From Pseudobutyrivibrio ruminis (GTDB lineage Bacteria; Bacillota; Clostridia; Lachnospirales; Lachnospiraceae), in NCBI GenBank assembly GCA_015057305.1, contig SVES01000016.1, forward strand, positions 1 through 61,108: DNA of 61,108 nucleotides, in the 5' to 3' direction. The notes beneath the pieces were generated by a model. That model worked only from the letters and a program-made list of their open reading frames with translations, was not told where the DNA came from and did not search any database. Shown piece after piece: positions 10,001 through 17,215 of this stretch. The position numbers and the translations under genes are program-made. The first letter of the stretch is position 1. Each line of letters starts with the position of its first letter.

Positions 10001-10141
10001 ACATCAAATGATGCAGATTTATCTGCTGAGTTTATGCCAATTGGTATTGCTTTAGGCTCAATTGGACTTGTGCTTACAGCACTTTTGATTATTATTTCAA
10101 AAATATATGGTGAAAAAAATCCTGAAATAACAGTCGAGTAA
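7070..10141 (+). CDS. Membrane-anchored glycoside hydrolase family 3 enzyme with swapped domains
   Basis: Product of 1023 aa, probably a beta-glucosidase/xylosidase. An N-terminal TM helix (about 8-30) leads into the GH3 C-terminal-type domain first (EEEGAVLLENNGTLPL near residue 80). A fibronectin-III-like segment follows (about 400-500), and the catalytic barrel comes last, with KHF at 760-762 and nucleophile candidate D839 in FVITDQASYN. After the barrel come three TM helices (about 920-1015). Reversed GH3 order is known in rumen Butyrivibrio and Ruminococcus glucosidases; four membrane anchors are less usual. Start ATG 7070 follows AAGGAGG by 8 bases. The catalytic part should face outside if the N-terminal helix is a signal anchor. 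Substrate is inferred. Confidence 0.9.
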   Translation: MEKTSRILRCIMACLVAIAIVVSLFIANAYTNKYASLVSVYFGAETQKIINEEGEDSNYFKSDYENEAELKAHLSEVGSQIEEEGAVLLENNGTLPLEKNLKITLLGQDCADLVYGGGGAGSVDTEKAIDLYTALEEAGYTVNPVAKDFYANGNGASYRKTVIDAYGQGEFAVNEVPVSEYTDDIKSSFADYNDAAIVLIGRSGGESADLTTGTLPSGSKYLELDSNELDLIKLAADNFDKVVVLLNTQNPLELGALSDMEVDAVAWIGALGENGTYGLTALLDGDASFSGRLVDTYAYDSMSAPAMANFGSYTIEGSQEAFGTNYMVYAEGIYVGYRYYETRYEDVVLGNESAENFDYKTTVQYPFGYGLSYTAFEYSNYSVEETDSTYEVSVDVKNVGDVASKEVVQVYMQSPYTDYDRQNQIEKSSVELVGYAKTDVVAAGESQTVTVSVPKESMKAYDQYGYGTYVVDAGDYYFAVGKNSHDALNNILALKGYNESNGMDYAGNSSLAAAFNVAELDATTYAQSISTGNAVSNQFEDVDIKYYDNEFKYLSRSDWTGTWPATYADGNWNAPKELIDGEAIITVEDTVKDTPVTGQISEEYGKLNVAMLRDVDYSDPLWDVLIQQMSVTELDNLVRVGGYGTAAVDSIQLPATVDKDGTAGISSTLVGGENGMAYPPEIVLASTWNKELAEKFGRCIGEDSIALKVAGWYAPAMNIHRTPYSGRNFEYYSEDGYLSGAMGAATVSGAQSKGAMVTIKHFALNDQETNRMGVNIFAGEQAIREIYLKAFEAAVTEADAHGVMASMNRIGNTWTGGHVGLMTNVLRNEWGFNGFVITDQASYNVFAYEDLREGLAAGTSIWLNSDSELWKLADEDMTNTVISNMQHAAKDIVFAISRSNAMNGLSAGAKIVQITPWWKIALYALFVILAVIVFIPVVLSVLGLVKGDTKKRRRTSFIIDIVFTVLLFGAGLALILLTSNDADLSAEFMPIGIALGSIGLVLTALLIIISKIYGEKNPEITVE

Positions 10142-10147
10142 AATATT

Positions 10148-10177
10148 TTTACCAAGGATTTACCAAAAGATTATATT
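10148..10177 (+). promoter_or_regulatory. Direct-repeat promoter region ahead of the decayed gene
   Basis: Two TTTACCAA copies start at 10148 and 10159, 11 bases apart (about one helical turn), followed by a TATATT box at 10172-10177. Paired direct repeats just upstream of a -10 box are how LytTR regulators usually bind. The same half-site forms the palindrome at 4844-4861. Function is inferred. Confidence 0.4.
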
Positions 10178-10216
10178 ATGTCTCCAGTTTAAAGAATAAG
10201 AAAATGGAGACGAAAT

Positions 10217-10580
10217 ATGTTAGCAACTATTTTATTTTAAACAGTTAAATGCTTTATTCTTTTGGCAATACATTTTGGGGCTTTAGCAGTGAGTGTCATA
10301 CTCATAAATAAAAAGGTGGGATTACTAAGTGAGCTATATAGAAAGCTTTTACATCTTGTATCAGTTTTTTCTATTATGCCTATAGTAATCCCATCTTCTA
10401 GTTAGGTGGCTTCAATGCTAGTATGCCTGTTATTTATGGTTCTAGCCTATACAGGGGCAAAAGTGGGCAGCAGTAGGAATGTTTTTAACTACATTCATAT
10501 CAGTTTTCCTCCTTTATCAGAGACACACAATTTTATCAAATACATGGAATCATATTCATAAAAAAGTTAGCTTAATCTAA
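10217..10580 (+). pseudogene. Decayed membrane-protein gene (dolichol-kinase / CDP-diglyceride-synthase-like)
   Basis: A good GGAG (10206-10209) and ATG 10217 open a reading frame broken by TAA at 10238 and TAG at 10403. Across both stops the frame encodes membrane-protein-like sequence: FILLAIHFGALAVSVIL, then ELYRKLLHLVSVFSIM. The YRKLLHL pattern resembles the start of dolichol kinase/CDP-diglyceride synthase relatives. Near 10460 a hydrophobic continuation (GMFLTTFISVFLLYQ) is better read in the next frame, ending at 10580, which suggests a frameshift too. The remnant is about 115 codons, while relatives usually exceed 200, so it is also truncated. The TAG falls where W would fit. Assignment by motif memory only; readthrough is not excluded. 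Confidence 0.55.
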
Positions 10581-10622
10581 CTATTTATGTTATTATATGC
10601 CTAGAAAGGAAGGTATATAAAT

Positions 10623-10874
10623 ATGCTGAAAACAACTCTAAAAATAGATGGGATGATGTGTGGCATGTGCGAAGCTCATGTAAATGATGTAATACGAAAG
10701 CTTGTGCCAGATGCTAAAAAGGTTTCTAGTTCTCATACAAAGGGTGAGAGCTCCTTCTTGACGGAAAGTCCAGTGGATGAACATGAATTAACTGCGGCTA
10801 TTGCCGAAACAGGCTATGAGCTACAATCTATTTCAACAGAAGAGTATAAGAAAAAGTTTTTAGGCCTATTTTAA
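10623..10874 (+). CDS. Heavy-metal-associated (HMA) domain protein, copper-chaperone-like
   Basis: Product of 83 aa consisting of one HMA/ferredoxin-like fold. The metal site is GMMCGMC (C13, C16), the usual GMxCxxC loop that binds Cu(I) or related thiophilic metals. A C-terminal basic tail (EYKKKFLGLF) extends beyond the typical 68-70 residue CopZ. The ribosome site AAAGGAAGG precedes ATG 10623. It is followed by its own terminator and has no copper ATPase next to it, so it is a stand-alone chaperone or an orphan. Metal identity is inferred from the family. Confidence 0.88.
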   Translation: MLKTTLKIDGMMCGMCEAHVNDVIRKLVPDAKKVSSSHTKGESSFLTESPVDEHELTAAIAETGYELQSISTEEYKKKFLGLF

Positions 10875-10900
10875 TATTTAAAATTAAGAAATTTTTTAGA

Positions 10901-10931
10901 AGATCAGTATATAAACTACTGGTCTTTTTTT
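10901..10931 (+). terminator. Intrinsic terminator after the HMA gene
   Basis: AGATCAGTA (10901-10909) pairs with TACTGGTCT (10917-10925, one G-T pair) and runs into seven T residues. A TATAAT box at 10933-10938 follows directly and probably starts the next unit. Confidence 0.8.
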
Positions 10932-10972
10932 GTATAATATGACCCAAAGAGTTAGATAAGGAGAGGACGCCG

Positions 10973-12073
10973 ATGAAAAAAATATGGGAAAAGCTGGATA
11001 AAAAATATGTGAAGGTATGTGCATACGCTTCAGTTTCTGTAATTCTTACCATTATTTTTCTGGGTCTTTTATATTCCTCTGGTGGTTTTTGGGTTAGGCT
11101 GTGGTCTATTTTCACTGCTGTACTAAAACCTATTGTGATAGGAGGGATTATAAGTTATCTATTATCCCCATTGGTTGATAGATTCGAAGAAGTCTTTGAT
11201 AAAAAGAAAACTCACAAATGGGCCAGATATTTGTCTATACTGCTAAGCTTTCTGCTAATTCTTGCATTTTTAGCACTTGTAATTGTAATAATCGTTTTGA
11301 CTATATATAAAAATGTGTCTGCGATTAATATAGATACCATGATGGGATTGGGGGATTTGATTCAAAAGGACACTGAACATTTGCTGGATTCAGTTACTGC
11401 ACTTCTTGAATCAGTAGGGCTATCCTTAAATCAATTTAGCAGTTATATTTTTCAAGCTGTAATTTCAGTAAAGGATATTGTTACCAATCTTTTCTTTGGA
11501 ATAATTTTTTCAATATATTTCATGATAGACGGAAGAGGCATCAGAAACTATTGGAAGAGAGCCTTTGCAATCATCACTGGCAAGAAAAATGAGCAAAGAG
11601 TTGAGCAGTTTTGGCACGATGCAGATAGAATTTTCTCAGGCTATTTGCGGGGGCAATTTGTGGACGCTACAATTGTGTGCCTTATCACTGGTATAGTATT
11701 TTTGATTGTTGGTGTACCGGAGGCATTGCTTATTGCGCTTTTAGTGGGCATTGGAAATATGATTCCATATGTTGGACCTATTGTGGGATACTGCGCGGTT
11801 ATTATTGTTTGCGTTCCTACAGGCTCTTATCGAGAACTGGTAGCAGGTTTGATATCCTTGCTGATTATCATGTTTGTTGATGGTAATGTGATAAATCCAA
11901 GGCTTTTAAGCAACAATATAAAGATTCATCCTCTTTTAGTAGTGGCTGCTCTTATTGGTGGCGGTGCTTTAGGAGGATTTGTTGGAATGCTTGTAGCTGT
12001 TCCAGTTGCTGCAATGATAAAATTATACTTTGATAGATTTTTAAATAAAAAAGAGGCAGATGACGCAAAATAA
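10973..12073 (+). CDS. AI-2E family transporter (PerM/YtvI-like)
   Basis: Product of 366 aa with the topology of the AI-2E/UPF0118 exporter family. Paired N-terminal helices (about 18-40 and 45-65) precede a cytoplasmic stretch, another helix near 85-108, a soluble helical region (about 115-165), and a C-terminal cluster of helices. The family signature is seen in GIGNMIPYVGPIVG (about 262-275), followed by DGNVINPRLL. Members export small molecules or act in Na+/H+ exchange; the substrate here is not predictable. A good GGAGAGG site lies ahead of ATG 10973. The DUF815 ATPase starts shortly after the stop, so both are probably co-transcribed. Confidence 0.88.
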   Translation: MKKIWEKLDKKYVKVCAYASVSVILTIIFLGLLYSSGGFWVRLWSIFTAVLKPIVIGGIISYLLSPLVDRFEEVFDKKKTHKWARYLSILLSFLLILAFLALVIVIIVLTIYKNVSAINIDTMMGLGDLIQKDTEHLLDSVTALLESVGLSLNQFSSYIFQAVISVKDIVTNLFFGIIFSIYFMIDGRGIRNYWKRAFAIITGKKNEQRVEQFWHDADRIFSGYLRGQFVDATIVCLITGIVFLIVGVPEALLIALLVGIGNMIPYVGPIVGYCAVIIVCVPTGSYRELVAGLISLLIIMFVDGNVINPRLLSNNIKIHPLLVVAALIGGGALGGFVGMLVAVPVAAMIKLYFDRFLNKKEADDAK

Positions 12074-12089
12074 AGTTAGGAGATTTACC

Positions 12090-13397
12090 ATGTACGATAA
12101 GATTTCAAGGCTATTGATGTACGGGGATTTGACCGAAGAAAGTATTTTATATCAGCTGGGAAAGGCCATAGATAAAATAGAATCAGGTGATTACAATAAA
12201 CGAGAGGCCACAAGGGAGATTAATGCTATCTCAAAAAGACTTCTCATGCTTGCCACAGATTATGGCTTTGATGATAATCTTTGGCATAATTATTTGACCT
12301 TCTATATCATAACCAATGAAAATCCTTTTTCACTAGTTACAGAAAAGACAGATGTAAAGCCAGGTTCTGTAAATCATTTAGTTGAAAACGATTTCAGGAT
12401 ATTAAAGGAGCTTTTCGAGTATGATTTTTCTAATCTGGAAAAAGAATTGGGAATAGAAAGCTTTTCCGTATTTACGAATTACAATTCAGTAAAGAAAAAT
12501 CAGCAGATGTATAACCGAAATGTTTCTCAAAAGGTTAGAAGGCTTTCCAAGGAGCTTGAAGCCACAGCAAATGAGAAAGAGTTTTTTAACGTAATTACGG
12601 ATTTTTATAAAGCCTATGGCGTTGGTATGTTTGGATTAAATAAGGCATTTCGCATTGAAGAGACTGGTGTCAATGATATTAGGTTTGTACCAATCAACAA
12701 TATGGATGAAGTAGTATTGGATGATTTGATTGGCTACGAGTACCAAAAGCAGCAGCTCATAGATAATACAGAAAGCTTTGTCAACGGCAAAAAGGCAAAT
12801 AATGTCCTTCTTTTTGGTGATAGTGGTACAGGTAAATCTACAAGCATCAAAGCTATAGTAAACCAGTATTATGATAGTGGACTGAGGATGATAGAAATCT
12901 ATAAGCATCAGTTTAGATACCTATCCAAGATTATTGCCAGTATAAAAAATAGAAATTATAAATACATAATCTACATGGACGACCTTTCCTTTGAGGAACA
13001 TGAGATAGAGTACAAATTCTTAAAGGCTGTTATCGAGGGTGGTGTAGAGACAAAGCCTGACAATATTTTGATTTATGCAACATCAAATCGTCGCCATTTA
13101 ATAAAGGAAACATGGAATGACAGAAACGACCAAAGCAATACAGATGACAGACATCATTCAGACACTGTTGAAGAAAAACTGTCTTTGGTGCATCGCTTTG
13201 GTGTGACAATAAGCTACTCAAAGCCAATGCAAAAGGAATATATAGAAATAGTTCTAGGTCTTGCAAAACGAGCAGGTATCACAATGCCTGAGGATGAGAT
13301 TATCGCCAAGGCCAAAATATGGGAGATGGAGCAAGGTGGGCTTTCAGGTCGCACAGCTCAGCAATTTATCTACTATTTGCTTGGGCAGCAAAAATAG
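12090..13397 (+). CDS. DUF815 AAA-type ATPase
   Basis: Product of 435 aa. The N-terminal half is helical and unrecognised; the C-terminal half is a P-loop ATPase with Walker A FGDSGTGKSTS (about residues 245-255), a hydrophobic Walker B-like strand YIIYMDDLSFEE (about 292-303), sensor region YATSNRRHL, and a terminal GLSGRTAQQF. This is the DUF815 pattern, seen in many bacteria without a defined role. I chose ATG 12090 because TAGGAG sits 7 bases upstream; an upstream ATG at 12060 would overlap the transporter's end. The RNA methylase follows 13 bases after the stop. What the ATPase remodels is unknown. Confidence 0.87.
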   Translation: MYDKISRLLMYGDLTEESILYQLGKAIDKIESGDYNKREATREINAISKRLLMLATDYGFDDNLWHNYLTFYIITNENPFSLVTEKTDVKPGSVNHLVENDFRILKELFEYDFSNLEKELGIESFSVFTNYNSVKKNQQMYNRNVSQKVRRLSKELEATANEKEFFNVITDFYKAYGVGMFGLNKAFRIEETGVNDIRFVPINNMDEVVLDDLIGYEYQKQQLIDNTESFVNGKKANNVLLFGDSGTGKSTSIKAIVNQYYDSGLRMIEIYKHQFRYLSKIIASIKNRNYKYIIYMDDLSFEEHEIEYKFLKAVIEGGVETKPDNILIYATSNRRHLIKETWNDRNDQSNTDDRHHSDTVEEKLSLVHRFGVTISYSKPMQKEYIEIVLGLAKRAGITMPEDEIIAKAKIWEMEQGGLSGRTAQQFIYYLLGQQK

Positions 13398-13410
13398 CAT
13401 AGGAGTTTAA

Positions 13411-14223
13411 ATGAATACTATTAATATAAGTGATATTGACGACCCAAGGGTAGATATCTTTACTAAATATAATGAGGCACAGCTATATCACTACTTTGAG
13501 CCCAATGGCGGGATTTTTATTGCAGAAACAGTAGAGGTAATTAAGCGAGCCGTAAATAGAGGTGCAGAACCGATTTCTTTCTTTATTGAAGAAAAGGCTT
13601 ATGAAACAAAAGAGGTTCAAGAGCTTTTAAAAGGCCTTGAAGAAGATGTTGAAGTGTTTCTTGCTAAGCTTAGTGTCATCAATAAAATCACAGGCTTTAA
13701 TTTGACAAGAGGTGTTTTGGGGGCTTTTAAACGCCCAGTATTGCCTGCCCTTAATGACATTTTACAATCCTCCAGACGAATTGCTGTTTTGGAGGATGTA
13801 ATGAATCCTACTAATGTAGGTGCCATCTTTAGGTCGGCAGCAGCTCTTGGTGTTGATGGTATTATTCTAACAAGGGACTGCGCTGATCCTTTTTATAGAC
13901 GAGCAGCCAGAGTTGGGATGGGCACTGTTTTTCAAGTGCCTTGGACATATTTTGACAAGACATCAAACTACATTAATACCCTTAAAAACAGTGGTTTTTC
14001 TGTAGTTTCCATGGCTCTTAGGGATGATGCAATTTCTTTAGATAGTCCAGTTTTAAAGCAACAGGAAAAGCTTGCAGTTATTTTTGGTACTGAAAGCACA
14101 GGAATAAAGCAGGAAACTATAGATTCAAGCGATTTTGTAACAATTATACCAATGCATCACGGTGTGGATTCTCTTAATGTTGCGGCAGCCTCAGCTGTAA
14201 CATTTTGGGAATTGTGTAAATAA
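13411..14223 (+). CDS. SpoU/TrmH-family RNA 2'-O-methyltransferase
   Basis: Product of 270 aa. An N-terminal substrate-binding domain (about 1-105) precedes the SPOUT knot fold. Motif 1 is [16 protein letters not shown] (N-GA-R, about residues 130-145), motif 2 is IFGTESTGI (about 224-232) and motif 3 is [15 protein letters not shown] (about 247-261). These three motifs build the SAM-binding trefoil knot and catalytic Arg of rRNA/tRNA ribose methylases. Length is typical of RlmB/TsnR-like enzymes. The target nucleotide cannot be told from sequence. It sits between DUF815 and dtd in a tight tandem, which suggests a translation-quality operon. Confidence 0.92.
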   Translation: MNTINISDIDDPRVDIFTKYNEAQLYHYFEPNGGIFIAETVEVIKRAVNRGAEPISFFIEEKAYETKEVQELLKGLEEDVEVFLAKLSVINKITGFNLTRGVLGAFKRPVLPALNDILQSSRRIAVLEDVMNPTNVGAIFRSAAALGVDGIILTRDCADPFYRRAARVGMGTVFQVPWTYFDKTSNYINTLKNSGFSVVSMALRDDAISLDSPVLKQQEKLAVIFGTESTGIKQETIDSSDFVTIIPMHHGVDSLNVAAASAVTFWELCK

Positions 14224-14242
14224 GAATAGAAGGGATAATAAA

Positions 14243-14689
14243 ATGAGATTTGTAGTGCAAAGAGTTACTGAGGCATCAGTAGCAGTAGAAGGTAAGATAA
14301 TAGGTCAGATTGGCAAGGGATTTTTAGTACTAATAGGTGTTTCCGATAGTGACACCAAAGAAATTGCCGATAAGATGGTAAAGAAGCTATTAGGACTTCG
14401 TATATTTGATGATGAGAATGACAAAATCAATCTGTCCCTTTCAGATGTAGGGGGTGAGCTCCTATTGATTTCACAGTTTACCCTGTATGCCAATTGTAAA
14501 AAGGGATATAGACCATCCTTTATCGAGGCAGGCGCTCCTGATATGGCAAATGCTATGTATGAATATATTATCGAAAAATGCAGTGAACAGTTTCATGTTG
14601 AGACTGGAGAATTTGGTGCTGATATGAAGGTTTCCCTTTTAAATGATGGCCCATTTACAATTATTTTGGATTCTGATGATATTTGCTGA
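14243..14689 (+). CDS. dtd: D-aminoacyl-tRNA deacylase
   Basis: Product of 148 aa, the expected length for DTD. The enzyme cleaves D-amino acids from mischarged tRNA in the cytoplasm. Both diagnostic motifs are present: SQFTLYA at about residues 77-83 and the cis-GxP-type loop NDGPFT at 134-139 (most homologues have NxGPVT, so F for V is a mild variant). [13 protein letters not shown] is the classical N-terminus. AGAAGGGATAATAAA precedes the ATG. It is the last gene before the tRNA-Leu locus and is probably co-transcribed with the upstream methylase. Confidence 0.96.
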   Translation: MRFVVQRVTEASVAVEGKIIGQIGKGFLVLIGVSDSDTKEIADKMVKKLLGLRIFDDENDKINLSLSDVGGELLLISQFTLYANCKKGYRPSFIEAGAPDMANAMYEYIIEKCSEQFHVETGEFGADMKVSLLNDGPFTIILDSDDIC

Positions 14690-14708
14690 TTTTTCCTATC
14701 TTAAAGCC

Positions 14709-14737
14709 TTGACTTGATAGTTGAAATTCTATAGAAT
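14709..14737 (+). promoter_or_regulatory. Promoter of tRNA-Leu(CAG)
   Basis: TTGACT (14709-14714) and TAGAAT (14732-14737) are separated by 17 bases and lie 11 bases before the mature tRNA 5' end, a sigma-A-type arrangement. Confidence 0.75.
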
Positions 14738-14748
14738 ACTAAATGTTC

Positions 14749-14832
14749 GCAGGAATGGCGGAATTGGCAGACGCGCAGGCTTCAGGTGCCTGTGGTAGCA
14801 ATATCGTGTGGGTTCAAGTCCCATTTCCTGCA
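14749..14832 (+). tRNA. tRNA-Leu (anticodon CAG)
   Basis: An 84-nt class II tRNA. The acceptor stem is GCAGGAA/TTCCTGC, and the anticodon stem CAGGC/GCCTG encloses the loop TTCAGGT, giving anticodon CAG. A long variable arm and the T arm with GGTTCAAGTCC follow. The discriminator is A and the 3' CCA is not encoded. It reads CUG codons. Confidence 0.96.
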
Positions 14833-14837
14833 TACAT

Positions 14838-14872
14838 AGCTCGGAAGCGTTGAACTTCCGAGCTTTTGTTTT
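14838..14872 (+). terminator. Intrinsic terminator of tRNA-Leu(CAG)
   Basis: AGCTCGGAAG (14838-14847) pairs with CTTCCGAGCT (14855-14864) and is followed by TTTGTTTT. Confidence 0.9.
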
Positions 14873-14958
14873 ATGTCAATAGTTTTACTCTTATTAATAT
14901 TCACAAAACATACACTCGAACATTGAAATATCTGACAAAAATAAAATAAATGGCTAAA

Positions 14959-14991
14959 TTGACTTGCAATTAAACTTTATGGAGTTATAAT
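14959..14991 (+). promoter_or_regulatory. Promoter of the triplicated RNA locus
   Basis: A consensus TATAAT lies at 14986-14991. TTGCAA at 14964-14969 gives a 16-base spacer; the better hexamer TTGACT at 14959 would give 21. Transcription should start near 14998. Confidence 0.65.
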
Positions 14992-14997
14992 AGACTT

Positions 14998-15240
14998 ATC
15001 AAATGACAGATAAATAGATTTTTTGAAAGGGAGGTATGGTCCACCAGAGAATTAACTTAGTAATTATGCAAAATCTAGTGATTGGAGGTATAGTCCACCA
15101 GAGAATTAAGTTTTTAAACACGCGACAATGTAACTAATGCAAAATAAGATAGATTGAGAGGTATAGTCCATTGGGATCGATATTTAGGGGCGGCACCAGT
15201 TAGGAATCGTAGGATTTCGAATTGGTGTCGCCCGTTTGAT
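14998..15240 (+). ncRNA. Candidate non-coding RNA with three repeat modules
   Basis: No convincing protein gene lies in this stretch. Three related modules contain GGAGGTATGGTCCACC (15030), GGAGGTATAGTCCACC (15084) and the diverged GAGAGGTATAGTCCAT (15157). Between them, TAATTATGCAAAAT and TAACTAATGCAAAAT also repeat. A strong hairpin closes the locus: GGGGCGGCACCA pairs with TGGTGTCGCCC (about 15187-15232), followed by GTTTGATTT. Own promoter, modular repeats and terminal hairpin suggest an independent RNA of about 240 nt; alternatively it is a leader of the downstream esterase. I do not recognise the class. CRISPR, T-box and 6S RNA were considered and do not fit. Confidence 0.5.
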
Positions 15241-15324
15241 TTGTAAAAATACTTGCCAGGGTGTAAAAATGGTTTTATAATAAATTGCATAAAATATAAT
15301 TTAGTAAAATCTAAGGAGCGGGGC

Positions 15325-17145
15325 ATGGCATTTTCAATAGCAATTATTATTTTAACTTTAATTTACATAGTCGTTTTAGAATTATCCAAAAATATGCTGA
15401 TAGGCTGGCTTATAGCTGTTTTTGCTGCAATAGCGGCAATCATTACACGTCACTCATTGTCTAGCAAAGGTCAATTGAACACTAGAACAAAATTTATAGT
15501 TTGGTGTGCCTTTTTAGGAATTCTAATAGGCAACTATGTTTTTACTGCACCTTCATACAAGAATGTACCTGCAGTAGCCAATAAAAATTCAGATACTACT
15601 TCTGTAATACATGTCAAACAGGGTGATTTAACTGGTGTATACAATGAGGACCATTCAGTTAAGGTATACGCAGGCATTCCTTATGCCAAGCCACCTGTTG
15701 GTGAACTCAGATTTAAGGAACCCCAAGCTCCAGAAAGCTGGGAGGGTGTTAGAGCCTGTGACGAATTTGGCCCTATGGCAATGCAGTCCCGTTCTAATAC
15801 TATGTTTGATAGCCTGTCCCATATTTTAGGATGGCATGATTACCAGATAAAATTTGGAGATGAATATTTAGAGGCAATGAGCGAGGATTGCCTATACCTA
15901 AACGTATTTGCTCCAGAGACTACTGATGAAGAACCACTTCCTGTTATTTTTTATATCCACGGTGGTAGCCTTACCACAGGTCAATCTTCCTATACAGAAT
16001 ATCGTGGAGAGGATTTGGCAAAAAGAGGCGTAATAGTTGTAAACTTTGCTTATCGTCTGGGAGTATTTGGTTATTATGCAGCTGATGATTTAAAAGCTGA
16101 GTCTTCAAATCAAACCACAGGAAACTATGGCTTGCTGGATCAGATTGCCGCTTTAAATTGGGTTAGAGAAAATATAGCAAGCTTTGGCGGAGACCCAAAT
16201 CAGATTACAATTGCTGGAGAATCAGCAGGTTCTTCAAGTGTAAATGCGCTTTGCGTGTCCCCTCTTACTGAAGGGTTGTTTAATTACGCAATTGCAGAAT
16301 CCAGTGGAATTTTGGCTTACCAACCCTTCCATACCTTTAGAAGCTATGAGGAGGCTTGTGAGCAAGGAGCTTTAGTTAGGGAAGAATTTGGAGTTTCAAG
16401 CTCTCAGGAACTTAGGAATATTTCAGCGGAGGAATTGCTTACCACTCAGTCTAATCAATCTGCAATGACTGTGGATGGTTATGCCATTATTGAGCAACCC
16501 TATTTGACCTATGAAAAAGGCAATAACCATGAGAAGGCTCTGCTAAATGGCTTTAATGCAAAAGAAGCCGATGCATTTCTTCTTGGAACTGAGGCGACAA
16601 AAGAAAATTATGAGGAATTGCTGGCTGAAGATTTAGGAGATTATGCAGATGAAATGGCAAAGCTTGTGCCACCAGATTCACCAGCCAGAGACCAGCACTT
16701 TATAATAGATGCCTTAGGTGATGCCAAGGGTGCCTTAAATATTGCCTATTCAGCCATATGGTTTAGTTATTCCCACTATTTGTGGAACAACTATTTAATA
16801 GAGCAGGGTGTTCCAACCTACGAGTACTATTTCACAAAGACAAATGATTCACTTTCAAATTATCACGCTGGTGAACTTCCATATGCATATGGAAATTTGT
16901 GGAGACACCCAGGGCTATATGATGCTGAAGATTACAAATTATCAGAGATAATGCAGCAGTACATGGTGAATTTTGCAAAGACCGGAAATCCAAATGGTGA
17001 TGGTTTACCAGAATGGAAGATGCGTTCAGAAAATCAACATCAACTTATTCAGCTGGATACTGATATAAAAATGGTAGATGACCCTAATGAGCCACTGTAT
17101 GAGGTTATAGATGAATATCAGAAATCTTTGATGGAAGAAAAATAA
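15325..17145 (+). CDS. Membrane-anchored type-B carboxylesterase
   Basis: Product of 606 aa. Three hydrophobic helices occupy about residues 3-20, 24-42 and 56-73; the alpha/beta-hydrolase domain then extends to the end. Type-B carboxylesterase features are present: the oxyanion motif YIHGGSLTTG, nucleophile elbow GESAGSSS with S300, and H514 in YHAGELPYAYG. SEDCLYLNV is the second family signature. AAGGAG (15313-15318) supports ATG 15325; an upstream frame extension starting at 15253 has no ribosome site. It is followed by an MBOAT acyltransferase and an SGNH hydrolase, so deacylation and acylation of an envelope or secreted molecule is plausible. Substrate is unknown. Confidence 0.9.
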   Translation: MAFSIAIIILTLIYIVVLELSKNMLIGWLIAVFAAIAAIITRHSLSSKGQLNTRTKFIVWCAFLGILIGNYVFTAPSYKNVPAVANKNSDTTSVIHVKQGDLTGVYNEDHSVKVYAGIPYAKPPVGELRFKEPQAPESWEGVRACDEFGPMAMQSRSNTMFDSLSHILGWHDYQIKFGDEYLEAMSEDCLYLNVFAPETTDEEPLPVIFYIHGGSLTTGQSSYTEYRGEDLAKRGVIVVNFAYRLGVFGYYAADDLKAESSNQTTGNYGLLDQIAALNWVRENIASFGGDPNQITIAGESAGSSSVNALCVSPLTEGLFNYAIAESSGILAYQPFHTFRSYEEACEQGALVREEFGVSSSQELRNISAEELLTTQSNQSAMTVDGYAIIEQPYLTYEKGNNHEKALLNGFNAKEADAFLLGTEATKENYEELLAEDLGDYADEMAKLVPPDSPARDQHFIIDALGDAKGALNIAYSAIWFSYSHYLWNNYLIEQGVPTYEYYFTKTNDSLSNYHAGELPYAYGNLWRHPGLYDAEDYKLSEIMQQYMVNFAKTGNPNGDGLPEWKMRSENQHQLIQLDTDIKMVDDPNEPLYEVIDEYQKSLMEEK

Positions 17146-17215
17146 AAAATAAGGAGAAAATTCAAATCGTGTATTGTATACTAGAAAAGGATATTTCTTT
17201 ACTGGGAGAATGAAA

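Noticed and set aside
15030-15171. CRISPR-like array (repeated GGAGGTATAGTCCACC units)
   Set aside because: Only three units exist, spacing is uneven (54 and about 73 bases), the intervening parts are themselves similar, and no cas gene is in the window.
15185-15235. T-box or other known riboswitch at GGGGCGGCACC
   Set aside because: The T-box core (GGTGG-ACCGCG) and specifier domains are missing, and the hairpin fits a terminal stem of the upstream RNA better.
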